A DNA stretch of 40,814 nt from contig WQVY01000019.1 in assembly GCA_009785605.1 (NCBI GenBank), positions 1 through 40,814 on the forward strand, in the 5' to 3' direction. The DNA is from Defluviitaleaceae bacterium (GTDB taxonomy: Bacteria; Bacillota; Clostridia; Lachnospirales; WQUN01). The notes below the pieces were generated by a model, which was not told where the DNA came from, made no database searches, and was given only the letters and a program-made list of their open reading frames with translations. The stretch's first letter is position 1, and each line of letters starts with the position of its first letter. The translations under genes and the position numbers were made by a program. Below, in pieces: positions 9,669-18,860 of the stretch.

Positions 9669-11306
9669 TCACTGAGAAGCGCGGTAAAGCTCGTTCACTT
9701 CATCAATAATATCTTGGCCGCCGCTGCGTAGCCATTGTTGGCGAATCTCATGCTTGGTGGTATCGTCGATAACACCGCGGATGAAATCTATACGCATGTC
9801 TGCGATCATGGCGTTGAGGGCTGGGCCGTGCTCAACTTGAGTTGGAGATACGAAAGATGCGCCGTAGTTAACTACCGCAAATTGCTCGATATAAGGTTGG
9901 ATTTCTGACTCAAGTACTCTTATATCGTTGTGCGGTGGGCGTCCTGGGATGCGTCCTTCATATTGTGCAGGTGATGAGTAGAAAGGCATGATTTGGTTAA
10001 AGCCAATTCTAAAGTTGCCAAGGTCTGTGCCTCTTTCGGTTCTCTCGTCATCTGTGAAAGCGTGCCAGTAGCCATCTCTAAATTCCCACTCTTGCTCGTA
10101 AATGCCGCGCTCGAATAGGTTCCATACATATGTGTCGTTGATGTCGTTAAGGAACTGCATAACGCGAAGGAACTCGTCATGAGTTTGTGCGCCGTTTCTG
10201 CCAGCACTTACTACCAATGTGTTGTTAAAACCTGCGGTTGGAAGTGTGCGAGCGCCATGGTCGCCTACAACGTAAGGGATAATTGTCCATGTGCCGGCCA
10301 TACCCATTTCGTTGTAAAGATGCTCGTAGTTTCTCCTGTGACGGTCTACTACATCGCCTGTAAAGCCAGCTACACCTCTAAGAAGGTCATCCCAATATTG
10401 GTTGCCAAGCTCATGGAAATTGGGGTTAACAAGGCCTTCTGCATACAACCCTCTAAACCACCTAAGTGCTTCGTCATATTCCTCGGTCATGTGAGCTGGT
10501 ACAAGTTCGCCGTCCCTAAAGCCCCAGCCGTTGGGCGCGCCAAACCACATTTGCATCATATCCCATGGGCCGGCGTGCATTGCGATACCCATACCAAAGG
10601 TATTGTCTAGGCCGTCGCCATCTGGGTCCATGAATGTGAATGCCCACAATACATCGCGCAATTCGTTGATTGTGGTAGGTACGTTAAGGCCTAAGTTGTC
10701 TAGCCAGTCTTGTCTGATACCAAAACCGTTTCTACCAACTGCTCTTGAACGTGGCACACCAAAAAGTCTGCCGTTGATGGATGCATTCTCCCTGGCAACT
10801 GGGTGTACGTACGCAAGGTTTTCGAACCTGTCTAGATAATCTGTAAGGTCCCAGAACCCGCCTTCTTCTACTGCTTGCATGAAGTTAGGGTCCCTATGGC
10901 CAATAACCATAATTGTTGGTACGTCATCTGACAAAATCCACAGTGCTAATTGGTCCCAATAACCGTCGCCAATCCACATCCACTCGATTTCTGTGTTTGT
11001 GTAGGCTTCTAGCCTTTCTACGATTTCCATCCTTATTGGATGGTTGTCGTGGTCGTGCACGCCGTATGGTGCGGCAATGCTAAGCCTTAGTGGCGCAAGC
11101 GCCGGCTCATCTTCTTCTACGTCTTCGTCGTCATCTTCGTCGTCATTGGTTTCTACCGGTGGTGCTTCTTCTTGCTGGTTCCCTGCCGGTGGGTCAGGTG
11201 TTACTGGTGTAGTTTCTTCTTCACGATTACATGCGGCCATAAGTACGGCCATAAGTGCTAATGTGAGAATAGAAACAAGCACCTTTGCAAAAATACTTTT
11301 TTTCAT
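9669..11306 (-). CDS. Extracellular solute-binding lipoprotein for oligosaccharide uptake (LplA-like)
   Basis: Family 1-type solute-binding protein, 545 aa, capturing sugars outside the cell for the permease pair encoded just upstream. I chose the ATG at 11306 (MKKSIFAKV) because a perfect AGGAGG lies 7 nt before it; longer readings lack one. Residues 1-25 are a lipoprotein signal peptide ending LMAAC, so Cys26 should be lipidated and the protein anchored to the membrane. A very acidic linker (about 45-65, rich in D/E) leads into the binding domain. Neighbours (permeases upstream, rhamnogalacturonan lyase downstream) suggest rhamnogalacturonan-derived oligosaccharides as ligand; this is inferred from context. 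Confidence 0.88.
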   Translation of the reverse strand: MKKSIFAKVLVSILTLALMAVLMAACNREEETTPVTPDPPAGNQQEEAPPVETNDDEDDDEDVEEDEPALAPLRLSIAAPYGVHDHDNHPIRMEIVERLEAYTNTEIEWMWIGDGYWDQLALWILSDDVPTIMVIGHRDPNFMQAVEEGGFWDLTDYLDRFENLAYVHPVARENASINGRLFGVPRSRAVGRNGFGIRQDWLDNLGLNVPTTINELRDVLWAFTFMDPDGDGLDNTFGMGIAMHAGPWDMMQMWFGAPNGWGFRDGELVPAHMTEEYDEALRWFRGLYAEGLVNPNFHELGNQYWDDLLRGVAGFTGDVVDRHRRNYEHLYNEMGMAGTWTIIPYVVGDHGARTLPTAGFNNTLVVSAGRNGAQTHDEFLRVMQFLNDINDTYVWNLFERGIYEQEWEFRDGYWHAFTDDERTERGTDLGNFRIGFNQIMPFYSSPAQYEGRIPGRPPHNDIRVLESEIQPYIEQFAVVNYGASFVSPTQVEHGPALNAMIADMRIDFIRGVIDDTTKHEIRQQWLRSGGQDIIDEVNELYRASQ

Positions 11307-11444
11307 TTTGCATCCTCCTGTTATATATATATTAGGGCGAAAATCTGTCAAAATGTGAAAACACTAACCTCCTCTGTCGCCAATTCTGCGTAGAATCGTT
11401 CGCTGAATCGGCTTGTCGTCGGTAACTGTTTTCGACATTTGACA

Positions 11445-12458
11445 CTATTCACCAGTGATGCCGGTCCTTTCGATGCCTTGCATAAATGCGCGTTGTGCAA
11501 ATACAAAAAATATCAATACCGGGGCTATTATTAGCGCCGTCCCAGCCATTACTACTGCATTGGTTAGTGTATCCTCTCCGCCTTCTATCATCCCTAGTCT
11601 TTCGAAAAGCTCCTCTGGCGGGGCGTTAACCGCGTCTATTACGGTACGTATCCTGGCGGGAAGAAGGCCCAAATGTGGCGTCCTAAGGTAGATGCTAGGC
11701 TCATAGAAATTATTCCAGTGCCATACAACAGAAAGTACTAACACCACCACAAGTGCAGAACGGGCCAGCGGGAAAACTATCTGTATAAAGGTGCGTATAA
11801 ACCCAGCGCCGTCTATTTTTGCGGCATTTTCTAAATCTGTAGGCAGTGTAAGGAAGAACTGCCTAAAGATAAAGATAAACAATGCCCCGTTAAGCCCAAA
11901 GCCAAAAAACGCAGGGACAATAAGCGGCCTGTAGGTATTTATCCAGTCAAAATTTAAAAACGTAAGGTATAGCGGTACAATAATGGTTTGTACTGGCACT
12001 ATAAATGCAAGTATCACAAACATAAACAGTATATTCCTAAACGGGAACCTAAAACGCGCAAACCCATACCCTATCAAAGAACATGATACAAGATGCCCAA
12101 TTGTTGCAAGTACCGTAATTTGCAAGGAGTTCCTGGCAAACCTTGTATAGTTTAAGATATCAAAAGCAATATAATAATTTTCGAACTGAAGCCGCGAAGG
12201 TATCCACTGGACGGCAGGGTTACTCAAGTCCGCGTTAGACATAAGCGAAACAACAGCAACATACAAAAGCGGGAACACGCACACAAACGCTATACCTATA
12301 AGAAGCACGTAAATAAAAAGCCTGGAGAGTCTCTCTCCCACGCGTGCCTTAAAGGATATGACCTGCCGTTGTAAAAAGGAAGTTTCGTTACGGCTTACGT
12401 GCTTAGTATTTTCTCTTGCGGTCGATGGTAAGGATACGCTTTTTCTTTGTAGAAACAT
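11445..12458 (-). CDS. Carbohydrate ABC transporter permease, MalG/LplC type
   Basis: Inner-membrane permease, 337 aa, with six predicted membrane helices. The EAA loop that contacts the ATPase is visible as LENAAKIDGAGFIRTFIQIVFPLA (about residues 205-228). Its partner is the permease just upstream. The start overlaps the upstream gene by 56 nt: ATG at 12458 follows GAGAGG, and no good internal start exists before the first helix, so the overlap looks real and implies translational coupling. No ATP-binding subunit is encoded nearby; such importers usually share an MsmX-type ATPase encoded elsewhere. Confidence 0.9.
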   Translation of the reverse strand: MFLQRKSVSLPSTARENTKHVSRNETSFLQRQVISFKARVGERLSRLFIYVLLIGIAFVCVFPLLYVAVVSLMSNADLSNPAVQWIPSRLQFENYYIAFDILNYTRFARNSLQITVLATIGHLVSCSLIGYGFARFRFPFRNILFMFVILAFIVPVQTIIVPLYLTFLNFDWINTYRPLIVPAFFGFGLNGALFIFIFRQFFLTLPTDLENAAKIDGAGFIRTFIQIVFPLARSALVVVLVLSVVWHWNNFYEPSIYLRTPHLGLLPARIRTVIDAVNAPPEELFERLGMIEGGEDTLTNAVVMAGTALIIAPVLIFFVFAQRAFMQGIERTGITGE

Positions 12459-13371
12459 CCTTTTTCACCCTCTCTGCCTCGTTAGTATGGATATAACGCT
12501 TCATGCCGCCAAAAACAATGCCTATAACCACCAGTATAAACGAGAAATATATCCACCCAAGCGCAGCAGAATATGCAAACTGTCCGCCCCCGGGCCCAAA
12601 AGCAAAACCTTCGATATATGCCAGAAGTGGATTTCTGACATCCAAAAACGAGTCTGCAATTGTATAAATAATAACCAGTAACATCATTGGTGAAATCATG
12701 GGGATGGTAATTTTCCAAAACATCTCCCACTCTGTAGCGCCGTCAATCTTGGCTGACTCATACAGCGCTGGTGATATCCCTTGCAAGCCCGAAAGGAATA
12801 GTAATACCTGCACCCCAGAGCCCCACAGTACAGTAACAAGCATCCCAAATATATTTTGTACCCCCATCACTACTGTCTCACCAAAGTAAAACAATACATT
12901 GTATGGGATAATCGTTCCGTCAAGGATATTAAGCACCTGATTTTCTACACCTTGGTTGAGTAGCTGGTTCATAACTTCGCCTGTACCCAACAAAAACGGT
13001 ATAAAAATAGCAACCCTAAAAACACCGCGCCCTTTAATATTTTTGTTGAGCATGACAGCAATAATAAGGGCTAATAGTACAGTCAAAGGAAACTGTAAAA
13101 GCGTATTGCGTATAGCTATCAAAAACATGGGCACAAAGTTGATATCAATCAGAAACGCCCGGGTAAAATGCTCTATACCAACAAAGGACATCCTAAAGCC
13201 TATAATGGCATCTATCTGCGATACGCTTAACCGCAGGGAAATAAATAAAGGATAAGCAAAAAAAACAGCCACGCCAATTATAAAAGGCAGTACAAAAAAC
13301 AATCCTTCAAGTGCCTCCCTGGCACGCATAGAAACCCTAAACAACTTGCGTTTACGCTTTTGTTTTGTCAT
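12403..13371 (-). CDS. Sugar ABC transporter permease, MalF/LplB type
   Basis: Membrane permease, 322 aa from the ATG at 13371; a GTG one codon earlier is also possible. It has six predicted helices and the EAA loop ALYESAKIDGATEWEMFWKI. The ATG overlaps the stop codon of the upstream DUF5696-like gene as TGATG, with AAGGGG before it, so translation is coupled. The C terminus is very basic (KKDVSTKKKRILTIDRKRKY). It forms a heterodimer with the downstream MalG-type permease and serves the lipoprotein binding protein. Confidence 0.9.
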   Translation of the reverse strand: MTKQKRKRKLFRVSMRAREALEGLFFVLPFIIGVAVFFAYPLFISLRLSVSQIDAIIGFRMSFVGIEHFTRAFLIDINFVPMFLIAIRNTLLQFPLTVLLALIIAVMLNKNIKGRGVFRVAIFIPFLLGTGEVMNQLLNQGVENQVLNILDGTIIPYNVLFYFGETVVMGVQNIFGMLVTVLWGSGVQVLLFLSGLQGISPALYESAKIDGATEWEMFWKITIPMISPMMLLVIIYTIADSFLDVRNPLLAYIEGFAFGPGGGQFAYSAALGWIYFSFILVVIGIVFGGMKRYIHTNEAERVKKDVSTKKKRILTIDRKRKY

Positions 13372-15641
13372 CACACACCACCCCTTACTATTACATATCC
13401 AACGGGGGGTATTGTTACGTTACCCACTGTTACTGTATCGCCGCTATAATTGAGATATATCACTATATTATTGTCATACTCTACCCGCACTATGTCCCGG
13501 CTAAGCCTTGTGTGGGATATCATTTGACGGCCAAAGACATCAGAAAAATTGTTTGCAAACTCATGATATACGTCCAATATCCTACTTTCCCATGTATCAA
13601 ATGCCGATGTAAACAGCCAGCTATAAGACGTTTCCATAAGTCTTATAGAGTCTTCGTAGGTGATTGTAAAGGTTGGAAGCAGCCCATACTCTATCCATCT
13701 TAGCATCTGGACGTTTAAGTCATACGACAAGTTGGCAGGCTCGGCAGAAAGAGGAATCATGCCAGAGAGTACCATGTGTACAAAGGGCACAAATTCATCT
13801 GTAATAGCCAGCCCAAAACCCCTCACGGGTACTTGGTACAAGAAGTCAACATTGCGGAAGGTATATTGGTTTAAACCTCTTGCGGCTACCCTATTTACCT
13901 GGTTTGCACTTTCTTCGAACATGGACTCCCAAACCTGGACTGTTTCTGCTTTGGTAAAGGGGGCCCTTGCGTTATAGTCGTTGTATATAATTTGGCCTTC
14001 GTTAATAAATGCTATGTTTATATTTTCAAAGGGGCTTAGGCGGTTCATAAAGCTCCTGTGTCTGCTTTGGGATACGGCAGGGTTTAACAAGTGAAGTGTC
14101 GTATTAGAGGTTTGGAAACTTAGTGGTATGTTGGTCCCGTTGTACACAACATCTGCCCTGGACGAGAAACCACCGGTAGCTCTTGACGCAAATATAAAAT
14201 TATTGGCTAAGAACACATTAAAATTGGGGTGGTTGTTCAAGTAGTTATCCAGGCCCCTAAGCCCCCTGGTACCACCTAGCTGCCTAGCTGGCGGCCAATA
14301 CCTTGGCGGCGTATCACCGCCACGGGTCCAAGAGCCTAGCACTGCATTTACATCGTAAACACCGCCCTGCCTTAGCCTTTCTAGTATATATTCCACTTGT
14401 TCGAATGATGTCATGGTGATGTATGAGTCTAAAAGCATCTGCGGCTCTGTAGCGCCCATGATGATATTAAGCGCCAGTGGGATATTGCTACCCGGCTCAA
14501 TAGAGTTTGTAAGCTGGCCGGTGCTAATCAAGTACTCCCTATATACACGTGCCATGCCGCTATATGTCGCATCATCGCCGCTTAAGAAGAAATATTTAAT
14601 TTCTCTATCGTTTTGGATGATATCCCTATCTATGCGCTGCACGGTACGGCCAAGAGCTCCAAGCCCGCCTACAGTTATATTATGAAGGTCAACGTTAAAA
14701 ATATTTCTTGTGTGGATTTCAAAAAACGCACGATTAAGATGTACAACACGCCCAGACGGGTCAGCTATTATGCCAGCGTTTTCTTCGCCTTGGGTAATAG
14801 CGGCAAGGAAAGCATTGTTATCATGCTTTATTCCCAAGACAGGAAGGGCCGCAGTATGGCGCAGATATTGGTCCGGGAACATAAAATTAACCATATCTAC
14901 AGTGCGGTGGGAGTAAGTAAACCACATGCCTGGGCCAATAATAGCAGGGCGTGTGTCTGCCATGTCAAAACGGGTTATGCCGCCGCCAGCATCTGGGTAC
15001 AGCATATATCCCTGTACATAGTTAGATGCCGCGCCAAAAAACGGCATTATTTCCATAGATGTAACGGCAAAATTAGATTCTTCGCGTATTTTTTCCCATG
15101 GCACCCTTACTACTAGTACACCGTCTTCTAAGGTATATTCTACTGTTACAAACAACCCGTGGCTTAAAAAGCCATAGGTCACAGACACGCCACCGGGTAT
15201 TAACTCCGTTTGCAAATAGCCCATGTCACGGTACGTAAAAAGCCTTACCGGCGGTGCATCGCGGTGCTGCAAATTATTAAATTCCACCACTATAGGTGAC
15301 TGCAAATACGCTGTCCATACTGGGTTGAGTCTGCCAATATCATATATTTCGTCGTTTACTATAGAGTGCCATACATGGCCGTTGGTTGTATCCACAACCC
15401 GTATTGTACCCCTGGCATGGTTAAACATTAGTACTGCGTTACCTGACTCGGAAATTTGCACATATTCCCCTGTATCTTCGCTGTCAACATTGGACTCTGG
15501 GGGTGTATAACTCCAAGTCACGCGCCCTGGGGAGGCTGCAATTGCATTGTTAATGCTTACAAAGCCCCATATAACAAAAATCCCAAGCACCACCAACGTG
15601 ATTATCGTACCAATGCGCTGTAATATCCAATTTTTTAACAT
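13371..15641 (-). CDS. Membrane-anchored DUF5696-like protein
   Basis: A 756-aa protein with one N-terminal membrane helix (about 10-36) and a large region predicted to lie outside the cell. It resembles the DUF5696 family, which I recall beside sugar ABC transporters in Firmicutes; no reaction is established to my knowledge. The centre (about 380-640) looks like a glycosidase-type barrel, with aromatic and acidic residues such as SWTRGGDTPPRYWPP and INEGQIIYNDYN, but I cannot assign catalytic residues. The ATG follows GAGGTG by 8 nt. It lies between two importer cassettes, next to the NHL/Yip1-like gene, suggesting a shared role in surface handling or sensing of the polysaccharide. Confidence 0.6.
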   Translation of the reverse strand: MLKNWILQRIGTIITLVVLGIFVIWGFVSINNAIAASPGRVTWSYTPPESNVDSEDTGEYVQISESGNAVLMFNHARGTIRVVDTTNGHVWHSIVNDEIYDIGRLNPVWTAYLQSPIVVEFNNLQHRDAPPVRLFTYRDMGYLQTELIPGGVSVTYGFLSHGLFVTVEYTLEDGVLVVRVPWEKIREESNFAVTSMEIMPFFGAASNYVQGYMLYPDAGGGITRFDMADTRPAIIGPGMWFTYSHRTVDMVNFMFPDQYLRHTAALPVLGIKHDNNAFLAAITQGEENAGIIADPSGRVVHLNRAFFEIHTRNIFNVDLHNITVGGLGALGRTVQRIDRDIIQNDREIKYFFLSGDDATYSGMARVYREYLISTGQLTNSIEPGSNIPLALNIIMGATEPQMLLDSYITMTSFEQVEYILERLRQGGVYDVNAVLGSWTRGGDTPPRYWPPARQLGGTRGLRGLDNYLNNHPNFNVFLANNFIFASRATGGFSSRADVVYNGTNIPLSFQTSNTTLHLLNPAVSQSRHRSFMNRLSPFENINIAFINEGQIIYNDYNARAPFTKAETVQVWESMFEESANQVNRVAARGLNQYTFRNVDFLYQVPVRGFGLAITDEFVPFVHMVLSGMIPLSAEPANLSYDLNVQMLRWIEYGLLPTFTITYEDSIRLMETSYSWLFTSAFDTWESRILDVYHEFANNFSDVFGRQMISHTRLSRDIVRVEYDNNIVIYLNYSGDTVTVGNVTIPPVGYVIVRGGV

Positions 15642-15672
15642 ATATTGTGCACCTCGCTATGCCTTTTTGCAG

Positions 15673-15709
15673 AGCTAAATGGCATACCATTTAGCTGAGC
15701 AAAATGGTT
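15673..15709 (-). repeat. Intercistronic hairpin repeat, copy 1
   Basis: A 37-nt unit with a 10-bp perfect stem, AGCTAAATGG/CCATTTAGCT, and a 4-nt loop, followed by GAGCAAAATGGTT. It is identical at 36 of 37 positions to copy 2 (15725-15761). It lies in the gap between the NHL/Yip1-like gene and the DUF5696-like gene and probably shapes mRNA processing or stability. Confidence 0.75.
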
Positions 15710-15724
15710 TAATACCTTTAGCTT

Positions 15725-15761
15725 AGCTAAATGGCAGACCATTTAGCTGAGCAAAATGGTT
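15725..15761 (-). repeat. Intercistronic hairpin repeat, copy 2
   Basis: Second copy of the 37-nt hairpin unit, overlapping the last codon region of the NHL/Yip1-like gene. The unit also allows an alternative pairing (ACCATTT with AAATGGT) that excludes the main stem. It has no T-run, so it is not a classic terminator. Confidence 0.75.
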
Positions 15762-17928
15762 AAAACATTAACATTCTAAACTCAAGTACTATGCCAAGTA
15801 TAAACTGTATAAGCCTAGCTGTAAGCACATAAACCATACCGCCTACAAGCATAACAACCAGCATCACAAATATCGTAACAAGGGCAAGCTTTATTGCCTG
15901 CTTCCATGAGTAGTCGTTAAGCACCTTAAGCCCCATAAACAGTATAAAGCCCATCCATGCCATAGAAAGAGACGAGAATATCCCATACCAGTCACGCTGG
16001 GCATCCGAAAGGATATTGGATATAAACATCATGGGGAAATTAATCAAAATAAACGGCACCAGGGCAAGAGACGCGGCAAAAAATATCTCTTTTACCTTAC
16101 TTTCACCATTGGCAATAGAAGTCACAGCAAAAGACGCAATAACCCATACAACCGGTATAATCCAAAGCCTTACAGCTTCAAAGCCAACATTTACACTGGC
16201 AGCCGTAATAGGCGCAAGTGGGAAGTGCACAACTTGCAAATACATCAGCCGTACAATGTAAGCAAGCAAAAAAAGTAATATTGGTACATACATGTTGATT
16301 CTGGTCTTGTTAACACTTACGGCTTCCAATGTATCTACGGGGTGCAGCATTATATTTGTCGAAAAAAACAGCCCCTGTCGGGTTTTCATTTCCGGTGTCC
16401 TGCCATGTATAAAATTGTCATACGAATTTTTGACCGCGCGGCCAAAATATTTAAAGAAAAACCTAAGCCCTACAAGAAGCGCTAAAAGCACAAACACGAT
16501 AAGCGCAAAGTTTCCGCGCAACACTTCATAACGGTACTCCTCAAAGGCTCGCGAGTACCATATTGGGTCATTGGCCATATATGCGCGGGCCATTGCCTCG
16601 CCCCAACGCTCTTGCCTATAGTAAACACGGGCTATACCCAAGTGGGCAAGCTCGTAATTTTCGCTCATTTCTAGGACCCTATGCCATAGGGCATAGGCTT
16701 CCATATATTCACCGTTGTTAAATGCCGTGGTGGCACCATGTACGGTGTTTATAAACTCTGTAGGCTCAAAAACTTGGAAGTTGCTTGCGGCCCTGTCTGT
16801 CACAAATATGCGGCCACGGCTGTCTACGGCTATGCCGCTGGGCCTGTTAAAGCGGCCTTTTTGGTCACCGCGCCCGCCAAAGGCAGCAAGTGCTATACCT
16901 TCTTGGTCATATTGGAATATACGGCCTGTGGTTTCTTCTACAATTGTGACTATCCCGTTACGGTCTGTGGTAATGCCTACAAACACCGGCTCTAGATACA
17001 TGCCATAATCGTCAAAGTACTCGCCAAACCTAAAGCTTCTGCGTACTGCCGTAGCACGCATTACCGTTACTTCAATAAAACGGGTAATGGGGTTTCCTGC
17101 TGCGTCACCCCTGTCCCGGTATGTTCTAAATGTGTTGTTGCCTACGGAGTTAAGCCTTTTTACTTCACCCTCGTAGCGGTTTAAGCTTGTGGCATAAATC
17201 ATGCCATCATAGCCTAGGTGTATATCTATAAAAGTAGGTGCTAGGCGGCGAGACAAAAACCTTAGCTGCTGCTCTGTTGCCACTACACGCAATATAGCTT
17301 CACCCAAGTTAAAACCAATCCTAGACTGGCCAAACAACCCGCGAAACTCGTTGTTTGCATCCAGCATCATAATAGCTTCGCCGCGCACAACAAAAATCTG
17401 ACCTGTGCTGTTTACAACAAGGCTGGTAGGCGAAAAAGGCGCGTGGCCAATAGCGTCAGATTCTGGATTTACAAACTGGTCTATAAGCTCGCCTTCACTT
17501 GAAAGGTGCACGATACGGCTGTTGCCAGTATCCGCAACAAAGATACTGCCGGTATTGTCCACAAATACACCCTGCGGGGCAGAGAATGGGCGGTCCGGGC
17601 CATAAAATACAGCCACAGTTACTAAGTCCGGGTTTAGTTTTACTATCCTGTTATTGCCCGTATCTACTACATAAATATAGTCGTTGATATCTACAAAAAT
17701 ATCGGACGGCGCCCTAAAATGTGAGTTGTTGCTACCATAAAAGTCACCGATATTGCTAATCTGGTCTGTGACATTAAAAGCACGCGGTATAGGCCTACGC
17801 CCCCAACCACCAACTGGCACAAAGTCTGGCTCGGAGGCGTACACGCCTTGTGCAAACCCAAATACAGAGCCAAGTAGCGTTATCACAGCCAGTAGAAATA
17901 ATACAAAATGCTTTGTAAGTTTTCTCAT
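15760..17928 (-). CDS. NHL-repeat / TPR / Yip1-like membrane protein
   Basis: A 722-aa protein from the ATG at 17928 (MRKLTKHF), which follows GTGAGG by 7 nt; the reading frame runs further upstream but that part overlaps the preceding permease gene. A signal peptide (1-28) precedes NHL-type beta-propeller repeats (about 50-400; APSDIFVDINDYIYVVDTGNNRIVKL, then similar units). A short TPR-like helical segment follows (about 400-450, YMEAYALWHRVLEMSENYELAHLGIARVYY). A membrane helix (about 475-495) and a C-terminal five-helix Yip1-like domain (about 530-720) complete it. The propeller should lie outside the cell. It is encoded between importer permeases and may bind or sense sugars or cell-wall material; function unknown. 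Confidence 0.7.
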   Translation of the reverse strand: MRKLTKHFVLFLLAVITLLGSVFGFAQGVYASEPDFVPVGGWGRRPIPRAFNVTDQISNIGDFYGSNNSHFRAPSDIFVDINDYIYVVDTGNNRIVKLNPDLVTVAVFYGPDRPFSAPQGVFVDNTGSIFVADTGNSRIVHLSSEGELIDQFVNPESDAIGHAPFSPTSLVVNSTGQIFVVRGEAIMMLDANNEFRGLFGQSRIGFNLGEAILRVVATEQQLRFLSRRLAPTFIDIHLGYDGMIYATSLNRYEGEVKRLNSVGNNTFRTYRDRGDAAGNPITRFIEVTVMRATAVRRSFRFGEYFDDYGMYLEPVFVGITTDRNGIVTIVEETTGRIFQYDQEGIALAAFGGRGDQKGRFNRPSGIAVDSRGRIFVTDRAASNFQVFEPTEFINTVHGATTAFNNGEYMEAYALWHRVLEMSENYELAHLGIARVYYRQERWGEAMARAYMANDPIWYSRAFEEYRYEVLRGNFALIVFVLLALLVGLRFFFKYFGRAVKNSYDNFIHGRTPEMKTRQGLFFSTNIMLHPVDTLEAVSVNKTRINMYVPILLFLLAYIVRLMYLQVVHFPLAPITAASVNVGFEAVRLWIIPVVWVIASFAVTSIANGESKVKEIFFAASLALVPFILINFPMMFISNILSDAQRDWYGIFSSLSMAWMGFILFMGLKVLNDYSWKQAIKLALVTIFVMLVVMLVGGMVYVLTARLIQFILGIVLEFRMLMF

Positions 17929-17963
17929 ATAAAACCTCACCCAACAACTTTTATCATGACAAT

Positions 17964-18845
17964 CTAGCCTTTTATACCGGAATGCACCATAGTTTCCATT
18001 ACCCTGCCTTGCATGACAGTAAATGTTATAACCGTTGGTATGGTCATAAGAAGGGTAGCAGCGGCAACCGCACCCGCACGCCCGACCGTCATACCCGCAG
18101 GCCCGCCGCCTATAACTTGAAGGGCCAGGGGCAATGTGCGCATTGCTTGGCTTGTTACATATATTAGTGGCGAAAAGAAATCGTTCCAGTTGGTTACAAA
18201 AGTAAACACTATAAGTGTAGACCATGCAGGTGCCATAGATGGCATTACCAAGCTCCAGAAGATTTTAAACTCCCTGGCCCCGTCTATCCGCGCTGCTTCT
18301 ATCAACTCGTTGGGGTATTGCTCCATAAACTGTTTCATCAAGAAAATGTTAAACGCTACAGCTATATTGGGCAGTATCAGTGCCCAGTAAGTATTAATCA
18401 ACCCCAGGCTGTTGACAACCATGTAGGTAGGTATCCTAGTAACATGAGGGCTAAACATAAGCGCCATAATAACAATAGAAAAGATAGCCGTAGCACCAGG
18501 CGGCTTAAACTTAACCAGCGCATACGCCCCCAGCGACGATACAAGTACCGTCAAAAACACGATACTAACCGTTACAAACAAGCTATTAAAAAAGAAACGG
18601 GTAAAAGGTACAGCAGCGCTAGATACAACAAATACCAAGTCAGTAAAATTGGTAAGCACCGGGCGCATAACAAAAAACCGCGGCGGGAACAAGAACAGTT
18701 CCTCCATAGGCTTAAACGCCGTATTAACCAAGAAAATTAGCGGCAAAGACGTAAACGCAACCATAACCAGCATAAAGGCATACATCAATGTCTTACCCGC
18801 CGTTATGTGAAGCCACTGGCCTCTAAACCATTTAATTTTAATCAT
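17964..18845 (-). CDS. Carbohydrate ABC transporter permease, MalG/AraQ type
   Basis: A 293-aa inner-membrane permease with six helices and the EAA loop ELIEAARIDGAREFKIFWSL. ATG at 18845 follows AGGAGG. It pairs with the MalF-type permease 15 nt upstream and the large binding protein before that, forming importer cassette 1 of this locus. As in cassette 2, the ATPase gene is missing from the window. Confidence 0.9.
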   Translation of the reverse strand: MIKIKWFRGQWLHITAGKTLMYAFMLVMVAFTSLPLIFLVNTAFKPMEELFLFPPRFFVMRPVLTNFTDLVFVVSSAAVPFTRFFFNSLFVTVSIVFLTVLVSSLGAYALVKFKPPGATAIFSIVIMALMFSPHVTRIPTYMVVNSLGLINTYWALILPNIAVAFNIFLMKQFMEQYPNELIEAARIDGAREFKIFWSLVMPSMAPAWSTLIVFTFVTNWNDFFSPLIYVTSQAMRTLPLALQVIGGGPAGMTVGRAGAVAAATLLMTIPTVITFTVMQGRVMETMVHSGIKG

Positions 18846-18860
18846 ATAAATTAAGGCCTC

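Noticed and set aside
11322-11351. TTGACA with TATATA at 18-nt spacing just upstream of the lipoprotein gene, as an internal promoter
   Set aside because: The transcript would begin inside the AGGAGG ribosome site, leaving no room for ribosome binding.
17929-18225. Longer N terminus for the NHL/Yip1-like protein
   Set aside because: It overlaps the permease gene, reads Cys/Tyr-rich nonsense, and hides the signal peptide that starts at 17928 behind a good ribosome site.
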